Assembly (NCBI RefSeq): GCF_004768545.1
Contig: NZ_CP038635.1
Span: forward strand, 3,187,501-3,251,500
Reading direction: 5' to 3'
Length of the DNA: 64,000 bases
From: Cupriavidus oxalaticus
GTDB taxonomy: Bacteria; Pseudomonadota; Gammaproteobacteria; Burkholderiales; Burkholderiaceae
In this document: positions 1 through 8,913 of the stretch, piece by piece
How positions within the stretch are numbered: position 1 is the first letter of the stretch
Layout: every line of letters starts with the position of its first letter
The notes under the pieces: model-generated
The model's database searches: none
What the model was told of the DNA's origin: nothing
The model's input: only the letters and a program-made list of their open reading frames with translations
Position numbers and translations under genes: made by a program

Positions 1-205
1 TCACCTCGAGATGGTTCAGGCAGCGCAGCAAGGTGCTCTTGCCCGAGCCCGACGGCCCGATCACCGCGGTGACATCGCCCTTGCGCAGCGTCAGCGAGAC
101 GCCGCGCAGGACCTGCAGCGATCCGAACGACTTGAAGATGTCCCGCGCCGCGATCATGATGCCGGGCGCTTGGTCAGAGGTGGCGCCATTCGGGCTAGTC
201 ATCAT
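1..205 (-). CDS. Amino-acid ABC transporter ATP-binding protein (N-terminal part only)
   Basis: This is the first 68 codons of an ABC ATPase that runs off the left edge of the window. Walker A (GPSGSGKST) lies at about residues 50-58, after the usual first beta-strands of the polar amino-acid importer family (GlnQ/HisP/ArtP type). It would energise uptake with the permease and binding protein encoded just upstream. Two adjacent ATG codons (205 and 202) are possible starts; both overlap the stop of the permease gene by about 10 bases, which indicates translational coupling. The N-terminus has some 16 extra residues before the family's normal first strand, so a start at the internal Met at residue 17 is also possible. 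Substrate cannot be read from the fragment. Confidence 0.9.
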   Translation of the reverse strand, partial: MMTSPNGATSDQAPGIMIAARDIFKSFGSLQVLRGVSLTLRKGDVTAVIGPSGSGKSTLLRCLNHLEV

Positions 206-848
206 GTTTGGCATAGCGTTTTTCGAGATTCTGGAAGAACCAGGTCAGAATCAGCGTCATCACCAGATAAAACAGCGCGGCGACCAGGAAAGGCGTGGTC
301 GTGAAATCGCGCTGCACGATGCCGCGCGCGGTGCGCAGGATATCGTTGAGGGCGAGCACGTAGATCAGCGACGTGTCCTTGATCAGCGTGATGGTTTCAT
401 TGCTGACCGGCGGCAGGACGCGGCTGACCATCTGCGGCAGCACGACCCGGCGCATGGTCTGGAAGTACGTCATGCCCAGCGCCTTGCTGGCTTCATACTG
501 GCCGCGGTCGACGGACTTGATCCCGGCGCGGAAGATTTCCGCGAAGTACGCGGCGTAGTTGAGCGCGAACGCCACCACCGCCGCGGGAAAATCGGGCAGC
601 CTCACGCCGATGACCGGCACGAACGGCAGCGCGAAATAGATAAACAGCATCTGCAGCATCAGCGGCGTACCGCGCATCAGCCAGATGTAGCCATTGACCG
701 CACCGCTCAGCAGCGGCCATGACGAGATGCGCGCGAGCGCCAGCGCCAGCCCCAGCGGCACCGACAGGGCGAGCGTGATGACGAACAGGGTGAGCGTGAC
801 TTTCGCACCCTGCGCCAATGGCCCCAGTAGAGATAAGACGTAATCCAT
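195..848 (-). CDS. Polar amino-acid ABC transporter permease (HisM/GlnP family)
   Basis: A 217-residue inner-membrane permease of the BPD_transp_1 fold, normal in length for the family. It starts with a hydrophobic segment at residues 13-38, has the family motif RGTPLMLQM at about 59-67, and carries the EAA loop (EASKALGM) at about 119-126, which docks onto the ATPase. It sits between the binding-protein gene (120 bases upstream, with a strong hairpin in the gap) and the ATPase gene (overlapping its end), so the three form one operon transcribed leftwards. A single permease gene implies a homodimeric channel. The family is certain; the transported amino acid is not. Confidence 0.92.
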   Translation of the reverse strand: MDYVLSLLGPLAQGAKVTLTLFVITLALSVPLGLALALARISSWPLLSGAVNGYIWLMRGTPLMLQMLFIYFALPFVPVIGVRLPDFPAAVVAFALNYAAYFAEIFRAGIKSVDRGQYEASKALGMTYFQTMRRVVLPQMVSRVLPPVSNETITLIKDTSLIYVLALNDILRTARGIVQRDFTTTPFLVAALFYLVMTLILTWFFQNLEKRYAKHDD

Positions 849-922
849 GTTCGCGCGAACAGAAGGAGGAAGGATTCCAGGCAGCGGGCCGTCGCGCGGC
901 CAGCGCCCGAGTCCGGAAGGAA

Positions 923-957
923 GCCGGCACCCTGCCCGAACCGCGCAGGGCGCCGGC
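923..957. other. Strong intercistronic hairpin between binding-protein and permease genes
   Basis: GCCGGC (923-928) and CCCTGC (930-935) pair with GCAGGG (945-950) and GCCGGC (952-957), giving a 12-base-pair stem broken only by one A/C mismatch, with a 9-base loop. There is no T run. It lies in the only wide gap of the operon, just downstream of the binding-protein stop codon. Hairpins in this position commonly protect the binding-protein transcript and reduce read-through, so that the receptor is made in excess. Confidence 0.7.
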
Positions 958-968
958 TGGCGCCTGGA

Positions 969-1760
969 TTACTTGGTGATATCGGTGCCGAACCACTGGG
1001 TGGCGATGCGGGCGGCGGTGCCGTCCTGCTTCATCGATGCCAGGGTCTTGTCGAGCTTGCCGAGCAGATCGGCGTCATCCTTGCGGACGCCGACGCCGTA
1101 CTCCTCGGTACCGAAGTTCTCTTCGAGCACGCGGTATTCGCCGGCACGCTTGCTGATCAGGTAGCGGCCCACCACTTCATCCACCACGATCGCGTCGAGG
1201 CGGCCGGCGGACAGGTCCATCAGTGCTGTCACGTTGTCGCCGAAAGTCTTGAGCTCCTTCAGGCTGGCGGAGACCTGGCCTTCCTTCTTGATGGCGTCCA
1301 CCGCGCTGCTGCCGTCCTGCGCGCCGACGATGCGGCCGGCCAGGTCCGCCTTGGCCTTCACCGGCGAATTGGTGCCGACGATGACGATCTGGTGGTTGGT
1401 CATATAGGGCGCGGTGAAGCTGATGTTCTTCTTGCGCTCGTCGGTGATGGTCAGCCCGTTCCACAGCACGTCCACGCGCTTGCCGTTCAGTTCGGCTTCC
1501 TTGGCGCTCCAGTCGATCGGCTTGAATTCGACGGCCATGCCGAGACGGCGGCTGGCCTCTTTCGCCATATCGATATCGAAGCCGGCCAGCTCGTTATTGG
1601 TATCGCGGAAGCCCATGGGCGGGAAATTGTCATCCAGGCCGACGATGATCTTGCTGGCGGCGGCGCTGCCCGTGCCGGCGGCCGGTGCGGATTCGTTCTT
1701 GCCGCACGCGGCGAACAGCGCCACGGACGAGGCCAAAAGGAGTGCTGCGAACTTCTTCAT
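969..1760 (-). CDS. Amino-acid ABC transporter substrate-binding lipoprotein (family 3)
   Basis: A 263-residue solute receptor of the SBP_bac_3 family. The ATG at 1760 begins a typical lipoprotein signal with lipobox LFAAC and the lipidated Cys at residue 19, followed by an Ala/Ser linker and the mature receptor fold (GFDIDMAKEASRRLG, the TDERKK motif and a VDEVVG hinge). Longer upstream in-frame extension is possible but lacks signal-peptide character. The gene heads the importer operon with the permease and ATPase downstream. The fold covers Arg, Lys, His, Gln and cystine receptors, and the exact ligand cannot be assigned by eye. Confidence 0.92.
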   Translation of the reverse strand: MKKFAALLLASSVALFAACGKNESAPAAGTGSAAASKIIVGLDDNFPPMGFRDTNNELAGFDIDMAKEASRRLGMAVEFKPIDWSAKEAELNGKRVDVLWNGLTITDERKKNISFTAPYMTNHQIVIVGTNSPVKAKADLAGRIVGAQDGSSAVDAIKKEGQVSASLKELKTFGDNVTALMDLSAGRLDAIVVDEVVGRYLISKRAGEYRVLEENFGTEEYGVGVRKDDADLLGKLDKTLASMKQDGTAARIATQWFGTDITK

Positions 1761-2008
1761 AGGGAGATCCAGTGCGGAAATGGGGGAATCAGTGAAACAG
1801 TCTTGCGTGCCGGCGCGCAACGGGCACCAGCGATGCTGCAATTGTTGTTGGCAGCGCGATTATAGAGCGACACGGGGTGCCGGCATTGCGGTCGCCATCC
1901 CGATTGCGGAACGCGATCGCGGGTTAGTACTAATAAGGCACCTCGGTCCGGCGCCCTTACGCTGAGCGAATAGCTCACGCATGCAGTATTTAGTGCTACC
2001 ATTTGCCG

Positions 2009-2022
2009 ACCGACTGGTCGGT
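2009..2022. promoter_or_regulatory. TetR-type operator upstream of the paa genes
   Basis: ACCGAC (2009-2014) and GTCGGT (2017-2022) are perfect inverted arms around TG, the compact dyad typical of TetR-family regulators. It lies 59 bases before the paaG start inside the 320-base divergent gap (1761-2080) that separates the ABC importer from the paa genes. Betaproteobacterial phenylacetate genes are commonly controlled by the TetR-type repressor PaaR. Assigning this site to PaaR is inference, since no regulator gene lies in the window. I see nothing else definite in the gap. Confidence 0.55.
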
Positions 2023-2080
2023 TTATTTTAGCGGCGCCAGCCCCGGGCCGACCGCAAAGAACACCAGGCAGGAGACAAAC

Positions 2081-2905
2081 ATGCCCCCGATGTCCACGCC
2101 CGCTGGCCAGCCGGTCAGCCTCGATGCCGGCCCCATCCTGCTCCAATGGCAGGGGTCCGTCGCGGTAATCACGCTGAACCGCCCCGACAAGCTCAACAGC
2201 TTCACCCGCGAGATGCACAAGGCGCTGCAGCAGGCGCTCGACCATGTCGAGGCCGGCGGCGCGCGGGCGCTGCTGCTGACCGGCGCCGGGCGCGGCTTCT
2301 GCGCCGGTCAGGACCTGGCCGACCTGGATTTCACGCCCGGCCGGATGACCGACCTCGGCGAACTGATCGACACCTGGTTCAACCCGCTGATCCGCCGGCT
2401 GCAGGCGCTGCCATTGCCGGTGGTAGCCGCAGTCAACGGCACCGCCGCTGGCGCCGGCGCCAACCTGGCGCTGGCCTGCGACATGGTGCTGGCCGCGCGC
2501 TCGGCCAACTTTATCCAGGCCTTCGTCAAGATCGGGCTGGTGCCGGATTCCGGCGGCACCTGGCTGCTGCCCAAGCGCATCGGCATGGCGCGCGCGCTCG
2601 GGCTGGCGATGACCGGCGAGCGCCTGTCCGCCGAGGAAGCCGAGAAATGGGGCCTGATCTGGGAAGCCATGGACGATCCGCTGCTGCCCGAGCAGGCGCT
2701 GGCGCTGGCCACGCACCTGGCCGCGCAGCCGACCCGGGCGCTGGCCTCGATCAAGCGCGCCATGTACGCCAGCGCGACCGCCACCCTCGACACCCAGCTC
2801 GACCTGGAACGCGACCTGCAGCGTGACCTCGGCCAGTCGGCGGACTATGCGGAAGGCGTCAATGCCTTCCTGGAAAAGCGCGCCGCCCGATTTACCGGCA
2901 AGTAA
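2081..2905 (+). CDS. paaG: Enoyl-CoA hydratase/isomerase, ring 1,2-epoxyphenylacetyl-CoA isomerase
   Basis: A 274-residue crotonase-fold protein with the oxyanion-hole loop GAGRGFCAGQDL at about residues 68-79 and a second glycine-rich loop (NGTAAGAGANLALACD). In the phenylacetate pathway PaaG converts the ring-epoxide of phenylacetyl-CoA into oxepin-CoA in the cytosol. The ATG at 2081 is chosen because CAGGAGAC precedes it at good distance; the frame stays open back to 2003 without a better start. The assignment as PaaG rather than a generic enoyl-CoA hydratase rests on the following paaI and paaK genes and on the FCAGQDL loop. The oxygenase genes paaABCDE are not in the window. Confidence 0.85.
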   Translation: MPPMSTPAGQPVSLDAGPILLQWQGSVAVITLNRPDKLNSFTREMHKALQQALDHVEAGGARALLLTGAGRGFCAGQDLADLDFTPGRMTDLGELIDTWFNPLIRRLQALPLPVVAAVNGTAAGAGANLALACDMVLAARSANFIQAFVKIGLVPDSGGTWLLPKRIGMARALGLAMTGERLSAEEAEKWGLIWEAMDDPLLPEQALALATHLAAQPTRALASIKRAMYASATATLDTQLDLERDLQRDLGQSADYAEGVNAFLEKRAARFTGK

Positions 2906-2955
2906 GCGCTTCAGGGCGCCTGCACGGCGCCACCCCGCCCCCCAAGGAGACCACG

Positions 2956-3399
2956 TTGCACAAGGACCCCCAGGCCCTCGCCGAAGCGGCCGCGGCCGCC
3001 ATGTATGAAGCCGACACCTGCAGCCGCTGGCTCGGGATCACCGTTGAAGCGGTCCGCCCCGGCTATGCCCGGCTGACCATGCCGGTACGCAATGAATTCC
3101 TGAACGGCCACGGCATCTGCCACGGCGGCCTGATGTTCACGCTGGCCGATTCGACCTTCGCGTTCGCCTGCAACAGCCATAACATCAATACCGTGGCAGC
3201 CGGCTGCAGCATCGAGTTCCTCAAACCCGTGCACGGCGGCGACGTGCTGACCGCAGAGGGGATCGAGCAGACCCTGTCGGGCCGCCACGGCATCTACGAC
3301 ATCCGCGTGACCAACGCCGCCGGCGAGGTGGTGGCGTTGTTCCGCGGCAAGTCGGCGCATATCAAGGGCCATGTCGTGCCGCCGGATACCGTCGCCTGA
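2956..3399 (+). CDS. paaI: Hydroxyphenylacetyl-CoA thioesterase
   Basis: A 147-residue hotdog-fold thioesterase. The conserved HGG (about 56-58) is followed by the catalytic Asp65 in LADSTFA, as in PaaI. PaaI hydrolyses dead-end CoA thioesters that accumulate when the ring epoxide or oxepin intermediates decay, releasing CoA. The most upstream start is TTG at 2956, nine bases after AAGGAGA, which is a convincing ribosome site; the ATG at 3001 would remove 15 residues. It lies 50 bases after paaG and 44 before paaK in the same direction, so the three are almost certainly cotranscribed. Confidence 0.88.
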   Translation: MHKDPQALAEAAAAAMYEADTCSRWLGITVEAVRPGYARLTMPVRNEFLNGHGICHGGLMFTLADSTFAFACNSHNINTVAAGCSIEFLKPVHGGDVLTAEGIEQTLSGRHGIYDIRVTNAAGEVVALFRGKSAHIKGHVVPPDTVA

Positions 3400-3443
3400 A
3401 CACCGCAGCCACCAAGATAACCGCCCCCCGTGCAGGAGACGAC

Positions 3444-4748
<1,305 letters not shown>

Positions 4749-4781
4749 TGGCCCAGGGCCATTAAGAATTCCGCCGCTTTG

Positions 4782-4826
4782 CTCCCCTCTCCCGCTTGCG
4801 GGAGAGCGGTTGGGGGAGAGGGGAGA
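4782..4826. repeat. REP-like palindrome, copy 1
   Basis: CTCTCCCGC (4787-4795) pairs with GCGGGAGAG (4798-4806), and a further GGGGGAGAGGGGAG follows. The same core returns at 12961, 15241 and 41042. It lies between the convergent ends of paaK and mltA, where it could act as a bidirectional transcript end. Confidence 0.8.
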
Positions 4827-4859
4827 CAACATTCGCAGTATTAGCCTGATCGGCTGGCC

Positions 4860-6002
4860 TCAGCTACGCGGCATCAGCACCCACATCCGGCCGCCCTGCT
4901 TCATCCGCCCCGCCGTCTCGCCCGCCGCATCGCCGGCGCCCCAGAAGAAATCGGCGCGCACGCCGCCCTTGATGGCGCTGCCCGTATCCTGCGCAAACAT
5001 CAGCCGCTGGATCGGTTCGGTCGACAGCGGGCGCGTGGTCGACAGGAACACCGGCACGCCCAGCGGAATGGTGGCGGGGTCCACCGCGATCGAGCGCTCG
5101 GCGGTCAGCGGCACGCCCAGCGCGCCCACCGGGCCGTCATTGTTCGGCGGCAGCTCGCGGAAGAACACGAAGCGAGGATTGACGTTCAGCATCTCGTCGA
5201 CGCGCCCCGGGTTGGCCCGCGCCCACGCCTTGATGCCCTGCATGGTGGCCTGCGCCGGCGTGATCTCGCCGCGGTCCAGCAGCCATTTGCCGAACGAGCG
5301 GAACGGCTGGTCGTTGGTGCCGCCGAAGCCGACCCGCATCATGGTGCCGTCCGCCATGCGGATCCGGCCCGAGCCCTGGATCTGCAGGAAGGCGGCCTCG
5401 ACCGCGTCATCCACCCACACCAGCTCGTTGCCGCGCATGGCCGGGTTCTGCAGCAGCTCGGCGCGGCCCGGCAGCGGGCGGTTGCCGAACTGCGCCGGCT
5501 TGCGGTAAAGCGGCACCTGGAAGCGCCCCTGCCGCGTGCGCGAGCCGTGCAGGATGGGTTCGTAGTAGCCGGTGATCAGCCCGCTGTCGGTGCCGTCGCC
5601 GTTGACCACGCGGAACGGCTGGAAGTTGGTCTCGAAATAGGCGCGCAAGGCGTTGAGGTCACCGGCGTCGACCATCATGCCGGCGGCGCAGGCTCGGCTC
5701 CACTCGGCGCGCTTCTTCAGCGCCTGGCAGCTGGCCTGCAGCGCGGGCCAGGCTGCGCGCACGTCGTCCTGGGTCCAGCCGCCGATGTCGTTCCAGCTGG
5801 CGGCCTGCAGCTGGCCTTTCTGGGTCGACGAAGCGGGCGGCGTGCTGCCGGACGGGCCGGTCTCGATGCGCGGCGGCGGGCCGCTCATGCAGCCGGCCAG
5901 CAGCGCGCCGGCGCCGGCGAGCGCCAGCCAGGCGCGGGCACGGGCGCCAGCGCGCGCAGTGAAACCTGGGAGAGAAATCGAAAGCGAATCCGCGTATGCC
6001 AT
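4860..6002 (-). CDS. mltA: Membrane-bound lytic murein transglycosylase A
   Basis: A 380-residue outer-membrane lipoprotein that cleaves the MurNAc-GlcNAc bond of peptidoglycan with formation of anhydro-MurNAc. A long basic N-terminus precedes the lipobox LLAGC, with lipidated Cys at residue 38. The C-terminal 3D domain contains MFAQDTGSAIKGG followed by RADFFWGAG, which holds the catalytic Asp of the MltA family. Length agrees with MltA of beta- and gammaproteobacteria. The N-terminus before the signal may be over-extended. It is a single-gene unit, convergent with paaK and divergent from the small gene at 6131. Confidence 0.93.
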   Translation of the reverse strand: MAYADSLSISLPGFTARAGARARAWLALAGAGALLAGCMSGPPPRIETGPSGSTPPASSTQKGQLQAASWNDIGGWTQDDVRAAWPALQASCQALKKRAEWSRACAAGMMVDAGDLNALRAYFETNFQPFRVVNGDGTDSGLITGYYEPILHGSRTRQGRFQVPLYRKPAQFGNRPLPGRAELLQNPAMRGNELVWVDDAVEAAFLQIQGSGRIRMADGTMMRVGFGGTNDQPFRSFGKWLLDRGEITPAQATMQGIKAWARANPGRVDEMLNVNPRFVFFRELPPNNDGPVGALGVPLTAERSIAVDPATIPLGVPVFLSTTRPLSTEPIQRLMFAQDTGSAIKGGVRADFFWGAGDAAGETAGRMKQGGRMWVLMPRS

Positions 6003-6130
6003 CTTGCTTGTTGTTCAGTGTCCCGCGCAGTGTCCCGCGACCGGTGCCGGCCCGGCAGGGATCGCACCGGGCAGTTGCCCTACAATCCCACCGTCATCTG
6101 TCATCTGTCATCGCCACCGCCGCATCCGCC

Positions 6131-6352
6131 ATGAGCAAGTTCTTCGAAGCCCATCCCATGCTGCTGTTCGCCCTCGAGGCCGGCGTGGCGCTGTTCCTGC
6201 TGATCTTTATCGTGGTCTGGACCATGGGCACGGCCAAAAAGAACCCGCGCCCGACCCGCGCGCCCGACGACCACCCGTCGCGCCAGCCGCAGGAATCCAC
6301 GCAGGGCCGGCAAACGCCGGCGCAGGAACAGGACAGCGCGAAGCGCCAGTAG
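6131..6352 (+). CDS. Small single-pass membrane protein of unknown function
   Basis: A 73-residue protein with one strongly hydrophobic segment (about residues 9-33, LLFALEAGVALFLLIFIVV) followed by a basic, proline- and glutamine-rich polar tail. The orientation is probably N-out, tail in the cytoplasm, judging by the KK just after the helix. I do not recognise the family. The ATG at 6131 is the first one that begins the hydrophobic protein; upstream the frame is low-complexity Pro/Arg. It stands alone, divergent from mltA and convergent with apaG. Confidence 0.6.
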   Translation: MSKFFEAHPMLLFALEAGVALFLLIFIVVWTMGTAKKNPRPTRAPDDHPSRQPQESTQGRQTPAQEQDSAKRQ

Positions 6353-6394
6353 GTTCCCGCTTCGAGGCTTCCCGGCTTCCGGCTGGGCGCGCGC

Positions 6395-6769
6395 TCAGTG
6401 CAGCATGCGCGGCAGCACCAGCGCGAATTCGGGGATCGGCACCTCGAAACGGTGGCCGTCCTCGGCCACGCAGAAGTATTCGCCCTTCATCGACCCGACC
6501 GGCGTCGAGATGGTGGCCCAGCTGGTGTATTCGAAATGCTCGCCCGGCTTCAGCAGCGGCTGGTGGCCCACCACGCCCAGGCCGGCGACTTCCTGCGTGC
6601 CGTTGTCGCTGTCGGTGATGATCCAGTGGCGCGAGATCAGCTGCGCCGCCACCTCGCCAGTGTTGTGGATGGTGATGGTGTAGGCGAAGGCATGGCGCCC
6701 GCGCTCGGGATCGGACTGGTCCGGCAGGTACTGGGTGCGCACCGACACGGAGAAGGCGTATTCGCTCAT
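6395..6769 (-). CDS. apaG: ApaG protein (Co2+/Mg2+ efflux-associated, DUF525)
   Basis: A 124-residue beta-sandwich protein of the ApaG/DUF525 family, at its normal size. The family signature is visible in YTITIHNTGEVAAQLISRHW, in the GVVGHQPLLKPGEHFEYTS stretch and in GSMKGEYFC near the C-terminus. Enterobacterial homologues are linked to metal tolerance and nucleotide metabolism, but the biochemical role is unsettled. The start at 6769 gives the family N-terminus MSEYAF; the reading frame continues upstream with an arginine- and proline-rich sequence unlike the family. It is divergent from rpe. Confidence 0.93.
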   Translation of the reverse strand: MSEYAFSVSVRTQYLPDQSDPERGRHAFAYTITIHNTGEVAAQLISRHWIITDSDNGTQEVAGLGVVGHQPLLKPGEHFEYTSWATISTPVGSMKGEYFCVAEDGHRFEVPIPEFALVLPRMLH

Positions 6770-7009
6770 CTTGGGCAGGGCCGGCGGCAGCATCGGCCGG
6801 CAGGGGAATGGGGTAGCCGCATTGTGCGGGATGGCCGCGGGACGGGCAAGGGTGCCGGCCGGACGCGATCGCACCGGGCGGGCGTAGAATATCGGTCTTT
6901 CAACGCCTTGCCGCCGCCCGCCGTGCGCCCCGGCCGCCCCTGCTGCGGCGGCGCCTTCGGCCCGCCGCAGCGGCGATAACAGCATTCCCTGCATTCACCG
7001 CCCGCCAAA

Positions 7010-7711
7010 ATGACCCAACCCACCTTCCGCATCGCCCCCTCCATCCTGTCCGCCGATTTCGCCCGCCTGGGCGAGGAAGTCCGCCGCGTGACCGAGGCCG
7101 GCGCCGACTGGATCCACTTCGACGTGATGGACAACCATTACGTGCCCAACCTGACCGTGGGCCCGCTGGTGTGCGAGGCGATCCGTCCCCACGTGACCGC
7201 CCCCATCGACGTGCACCTGATGGTGCGCCCGGTAGACCGGATCATCCCGGACTTTGCCAAGGCCGGCGCCAATATCATCACCTTCCACCCGGAAGCCAGC
7301 GAGCACGTCGACCGCTCGCTCGCGCTGATCCGCGATAACGGCTGCCAGGCCGGCCTGGTGTTCAACCCCGCCACCCCGCTGCACCACCTGGACCACGTGA
7401 TGGACCGCCTGGACGTGATCCTGCTGATGTCGGTCAACCCCGGCTTCGGCGGCCAGTCGTTCATCCCCGAGACGCTGAACAAGCTGCGCGCGGTGCGCCA
7501 GCGTATCGACGCATACACTGCCCGCACCGGCCGCACCATCCTGCTGGAAGTGGACGGCGGCGTGAAGGTCGACAATATCGCCGAGATCGCCGCGGCCGGC
7601 GCAGACACGTTCGTGGCGGGCTCGGCCGTGTTCGGCAAGCCCGACGGCGACGGCGGCTACCGCGGCATCATCTCGGCGCTGCGCGGCGAACTGGCGAAGG
7701 TTGGCCGATGA
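7010..7711 (+). CDS. rpe: Ribulose-phosphate 3-epimerase
   Basis: A 233-residue TIM-barrel epimerase that interconverts ribulose 5-phosphate and xylulose 5-phosphate in the pentose phosphate and Calvin cycles. The start [13 protein letters not shown], the metal/catalytic pair His36-Asp38 in WIHFDVMD, the HLMV strand and the phosphate-binding VDGGV and AGSAVFG loops are all present. The stop overlaps the start of gph by four bases (ATGA), so the two are translationally coupled. The rpe-gph-trp order is characteristic of Burkholderiales. Confidence 0.96.
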   Translation: MTQPTFRIAPSILSADFARLGEEVRRVTEAGADWIHFDVMDNHYVPNLTVGPLVCEAIRPHVTAPIDVHLMVRPVDRIIPDFAKAGANIITFHPEASEHVDRSLALIRDNGCQAGLVFNPATPLHHLDHVMDRLDVILLMSVNPGFGGQSFIPETLNKLRAVRQRIDAYTARTGRTILLEVDGGVKVDNIAEIAAAGADTFVAGSAVFGKPDGDGGYRGIISALRGELAKVGR

Positions 7712-8451
7712 CTGCGGGCGTGGCACTGCGCCGCACCGACTGGAGCGGCATCGAAGGGGTGATCGTCGACCTGGACGGCACCATGGTCGATACGGCGGGC
7801 GACTTCCACGCCTCGATCAACGCCATGCTGCTGGCGCTGGGCCGCCAGCACCCCAACCTGGGGCCGGTGGCGCCGATGTCCGAGCAGGAAATCGTCAGCT
7901 ACGTCGGCAAGGGCTCGGAAAACCTGATCCGGCGCGTGCTCGACGCGCGCTTCTCGCCGCTGCACGCCAACAGCCTCTTTGCCGATGCCTACGCGCTGTA
8001 CGACCGCGAGTACATCCGCATCAACGGCCAGTTCTCGCAGGTCTACCCGGGCGTTCGCGAAGGCCTGGCGGCAATGAAGACAGCCGGCCTGAGGCTGGCC
8101 TGCGTGACCAACAAGCCCTTCGGCTTCACCGAGCCGCTGCTGGCCAAGACCGGGCTGGCGGCATATTTCGAGCTGGTCTACGGCGGCGATGCGTTCCAGC
8201 TGCGCAAGCCCGACCCGTTCCCGCTGCTCAAGGTGGCGGAAGTGTTCCGGCTGGATCCGTCGGCGATGGCGGCCCTTGGTGACTCGGAAAACGACGCCCA
8301 GGCGGCCCGCGCGGCGGGCATGGGCGTGCTGCTGGTGCCCTATGGCTACAACCATGGCAATCCTGTACAAGCCGTCGAGGCCGATGGTATAGTCGACACC
8401 ATTGCCCACGCCGCAGCGCTGTTTGCGGCACACCGGGCAGGTCATCGATAG
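7708..8451 (+). CDS. gph: Phosphoglycolate phosphatase (HAD superfamily)
   Basis: A 247-residue HAD hydrolase that removes phosphate from 2-phosphoglycolate, formed by Rubisco oxygenation or DNA repair. Motif I is DLDGTMVDT with nucleophile Asp21 and acid/base Asp23. Motif II lies in CVTNKP, the conserved lysine in LRKPDPFP, and motif IV is [16 protein letters not shown]. An alpha-helical cap sits between motifs I and II, as in Gph. The start overlaps the rpe stop. A weak promoter-like pair (TGTACA at 8364 and TATAGT at 8388, spacing 18) lies inside its 3' end and could serve the trp leader. Confidence 0.94.
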   Translation: MTAGVALRRTDWSGIEGVIVDLDGTMVDTAGDFHASINAMLLALGRQHPNLGPVAPMSEQEIVSYVGKGSENLIRRVLDARFSPLHANSLFADAYALYDREYIRINGQFSQVYPGVREGLAAMKTAGLRLACVTNKPFGFTEPLLAKTGLAAYFELVYGGDAFQLRKPDPFPLLKVAEVFRLDPSAMAALGDSENDAQAARAAGMGVLLVPYGYNHGNPVQAVEADGIVDTIAHAAALFAAHRAGHR

Positions 8452-8510
8452 GGTCGCTCTCAACAAGGTCGATCATCAGGTCGATCGCGACTGAAATCCC
8501 TGAACATTCA

Positions 8511-8597
8511 ATGTTTCTCAACCGCAAACGCATCTCTTCTGGCAGTGATCGGCAGGCTTGGCCCTGGCGTCGCTGGCGCGCCTTCCAACAGGCGTAA
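8511..8597 (+). CDS. trpL: trp operon leader peptide, 28 residues with three Trp codons
   Basis: An ATG at 8511 opens a 28-codon frame that ends with TAA at 8595. The peptide contains Trp at codons 17, 19 and 22 in the cluster QAWPWRRWR, in the region directly upstream of trpE. Trp is rare, so three within six codons ahead of a tryptophan operon is strong evidence for ribosome-mediated attenuation. GC-rich hairpins follow at 8622-8640 and 8802-8819. No strong Shine-Dalgarno is visible, and the dyad AACATT-C-AATGTT (8503-8515) overlaps the start codon. The exact 1:2, 2:3 and 3:4 structures cannot be fixed by eye. Confidence 0.72.
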   Translation: MFLNRKRISSGSDRQAWPWRRWRAFQQA

Positions 8598-8621
8598 AGT
8601 GCGTTCGCGAGTCTGCTGACG

Positions 8622-8640
8622 CGCCCTCTACCCGAGGGCG
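8622..8640 (+). terminator. Hairpin after the trp leader peptide (possible attenuator)
   Basis: CGCCCTC (8622-8628) pairs perfectly with GAGGGCG (8634-8640) across a five-base loop, 24 bases after the leader stop codon. GCGT (8601-8604) could instead pair with ACGC (8619-8622) and so compete with the 5' arm. There is no run of T after the stem, so termination, if it occurs here, would not be of the classical type. Confidence 0.45.
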
Positions 8641-8801
8641 TCGTGACAACCGGCTGAGGGTCCAACCCCGTGCCGGGCATCCCACCCAAACCCGCCAAAA
8701 GCCAGCGCAGCGGAAATTCTCTGCTACGTTTAGCTCAAGAACGCGCCGCACGCCCTTCCCCGGCCGTGTGCAGTCTTGTCCGCAACTTGCCTGCACCACG
8801 G

Positions 8802-8819
8802 CCCGCCAAACGGGGCGGG
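8802..8819 (+). terminator. Second GC hairpin upstream of trpE
   Basis: CCCGCC (8802-8807) pairs with GGCGGG (8814-8819) with a six-base loop, 94 bases before the trpE start. It is an alternative candidate for the attenuator stem. It too lacks a T run. The remainder of the 462-base gph-trpE gap (8452-8913) shows no further gene. Confidence 0.35.
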
Positions 8820-8913
8820 TATCCATTCGCTCCAGCCTGATTGCCGAAATGCGGCGCCGCGCCCAACCTCATCGCGCAGCGACGCCGCACAAGAGGACCG
8901 CAAGAGGACCGAC

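Noticed and set aside
8364..8393. Promoter for the trp leader inside gph
   Set aside because: TGTACA/TATAGT with an 18-base spacer is a weak match; kept only as a remark, because such pairs occur by chance in GC-rich DNA.
8776..8913. N-terminal extension of trpE
   Set aside because: The 46 extra residues resemble no anthranilate synthase and run through a leader hairpin; ATG 8914 has a proper ribosome site.
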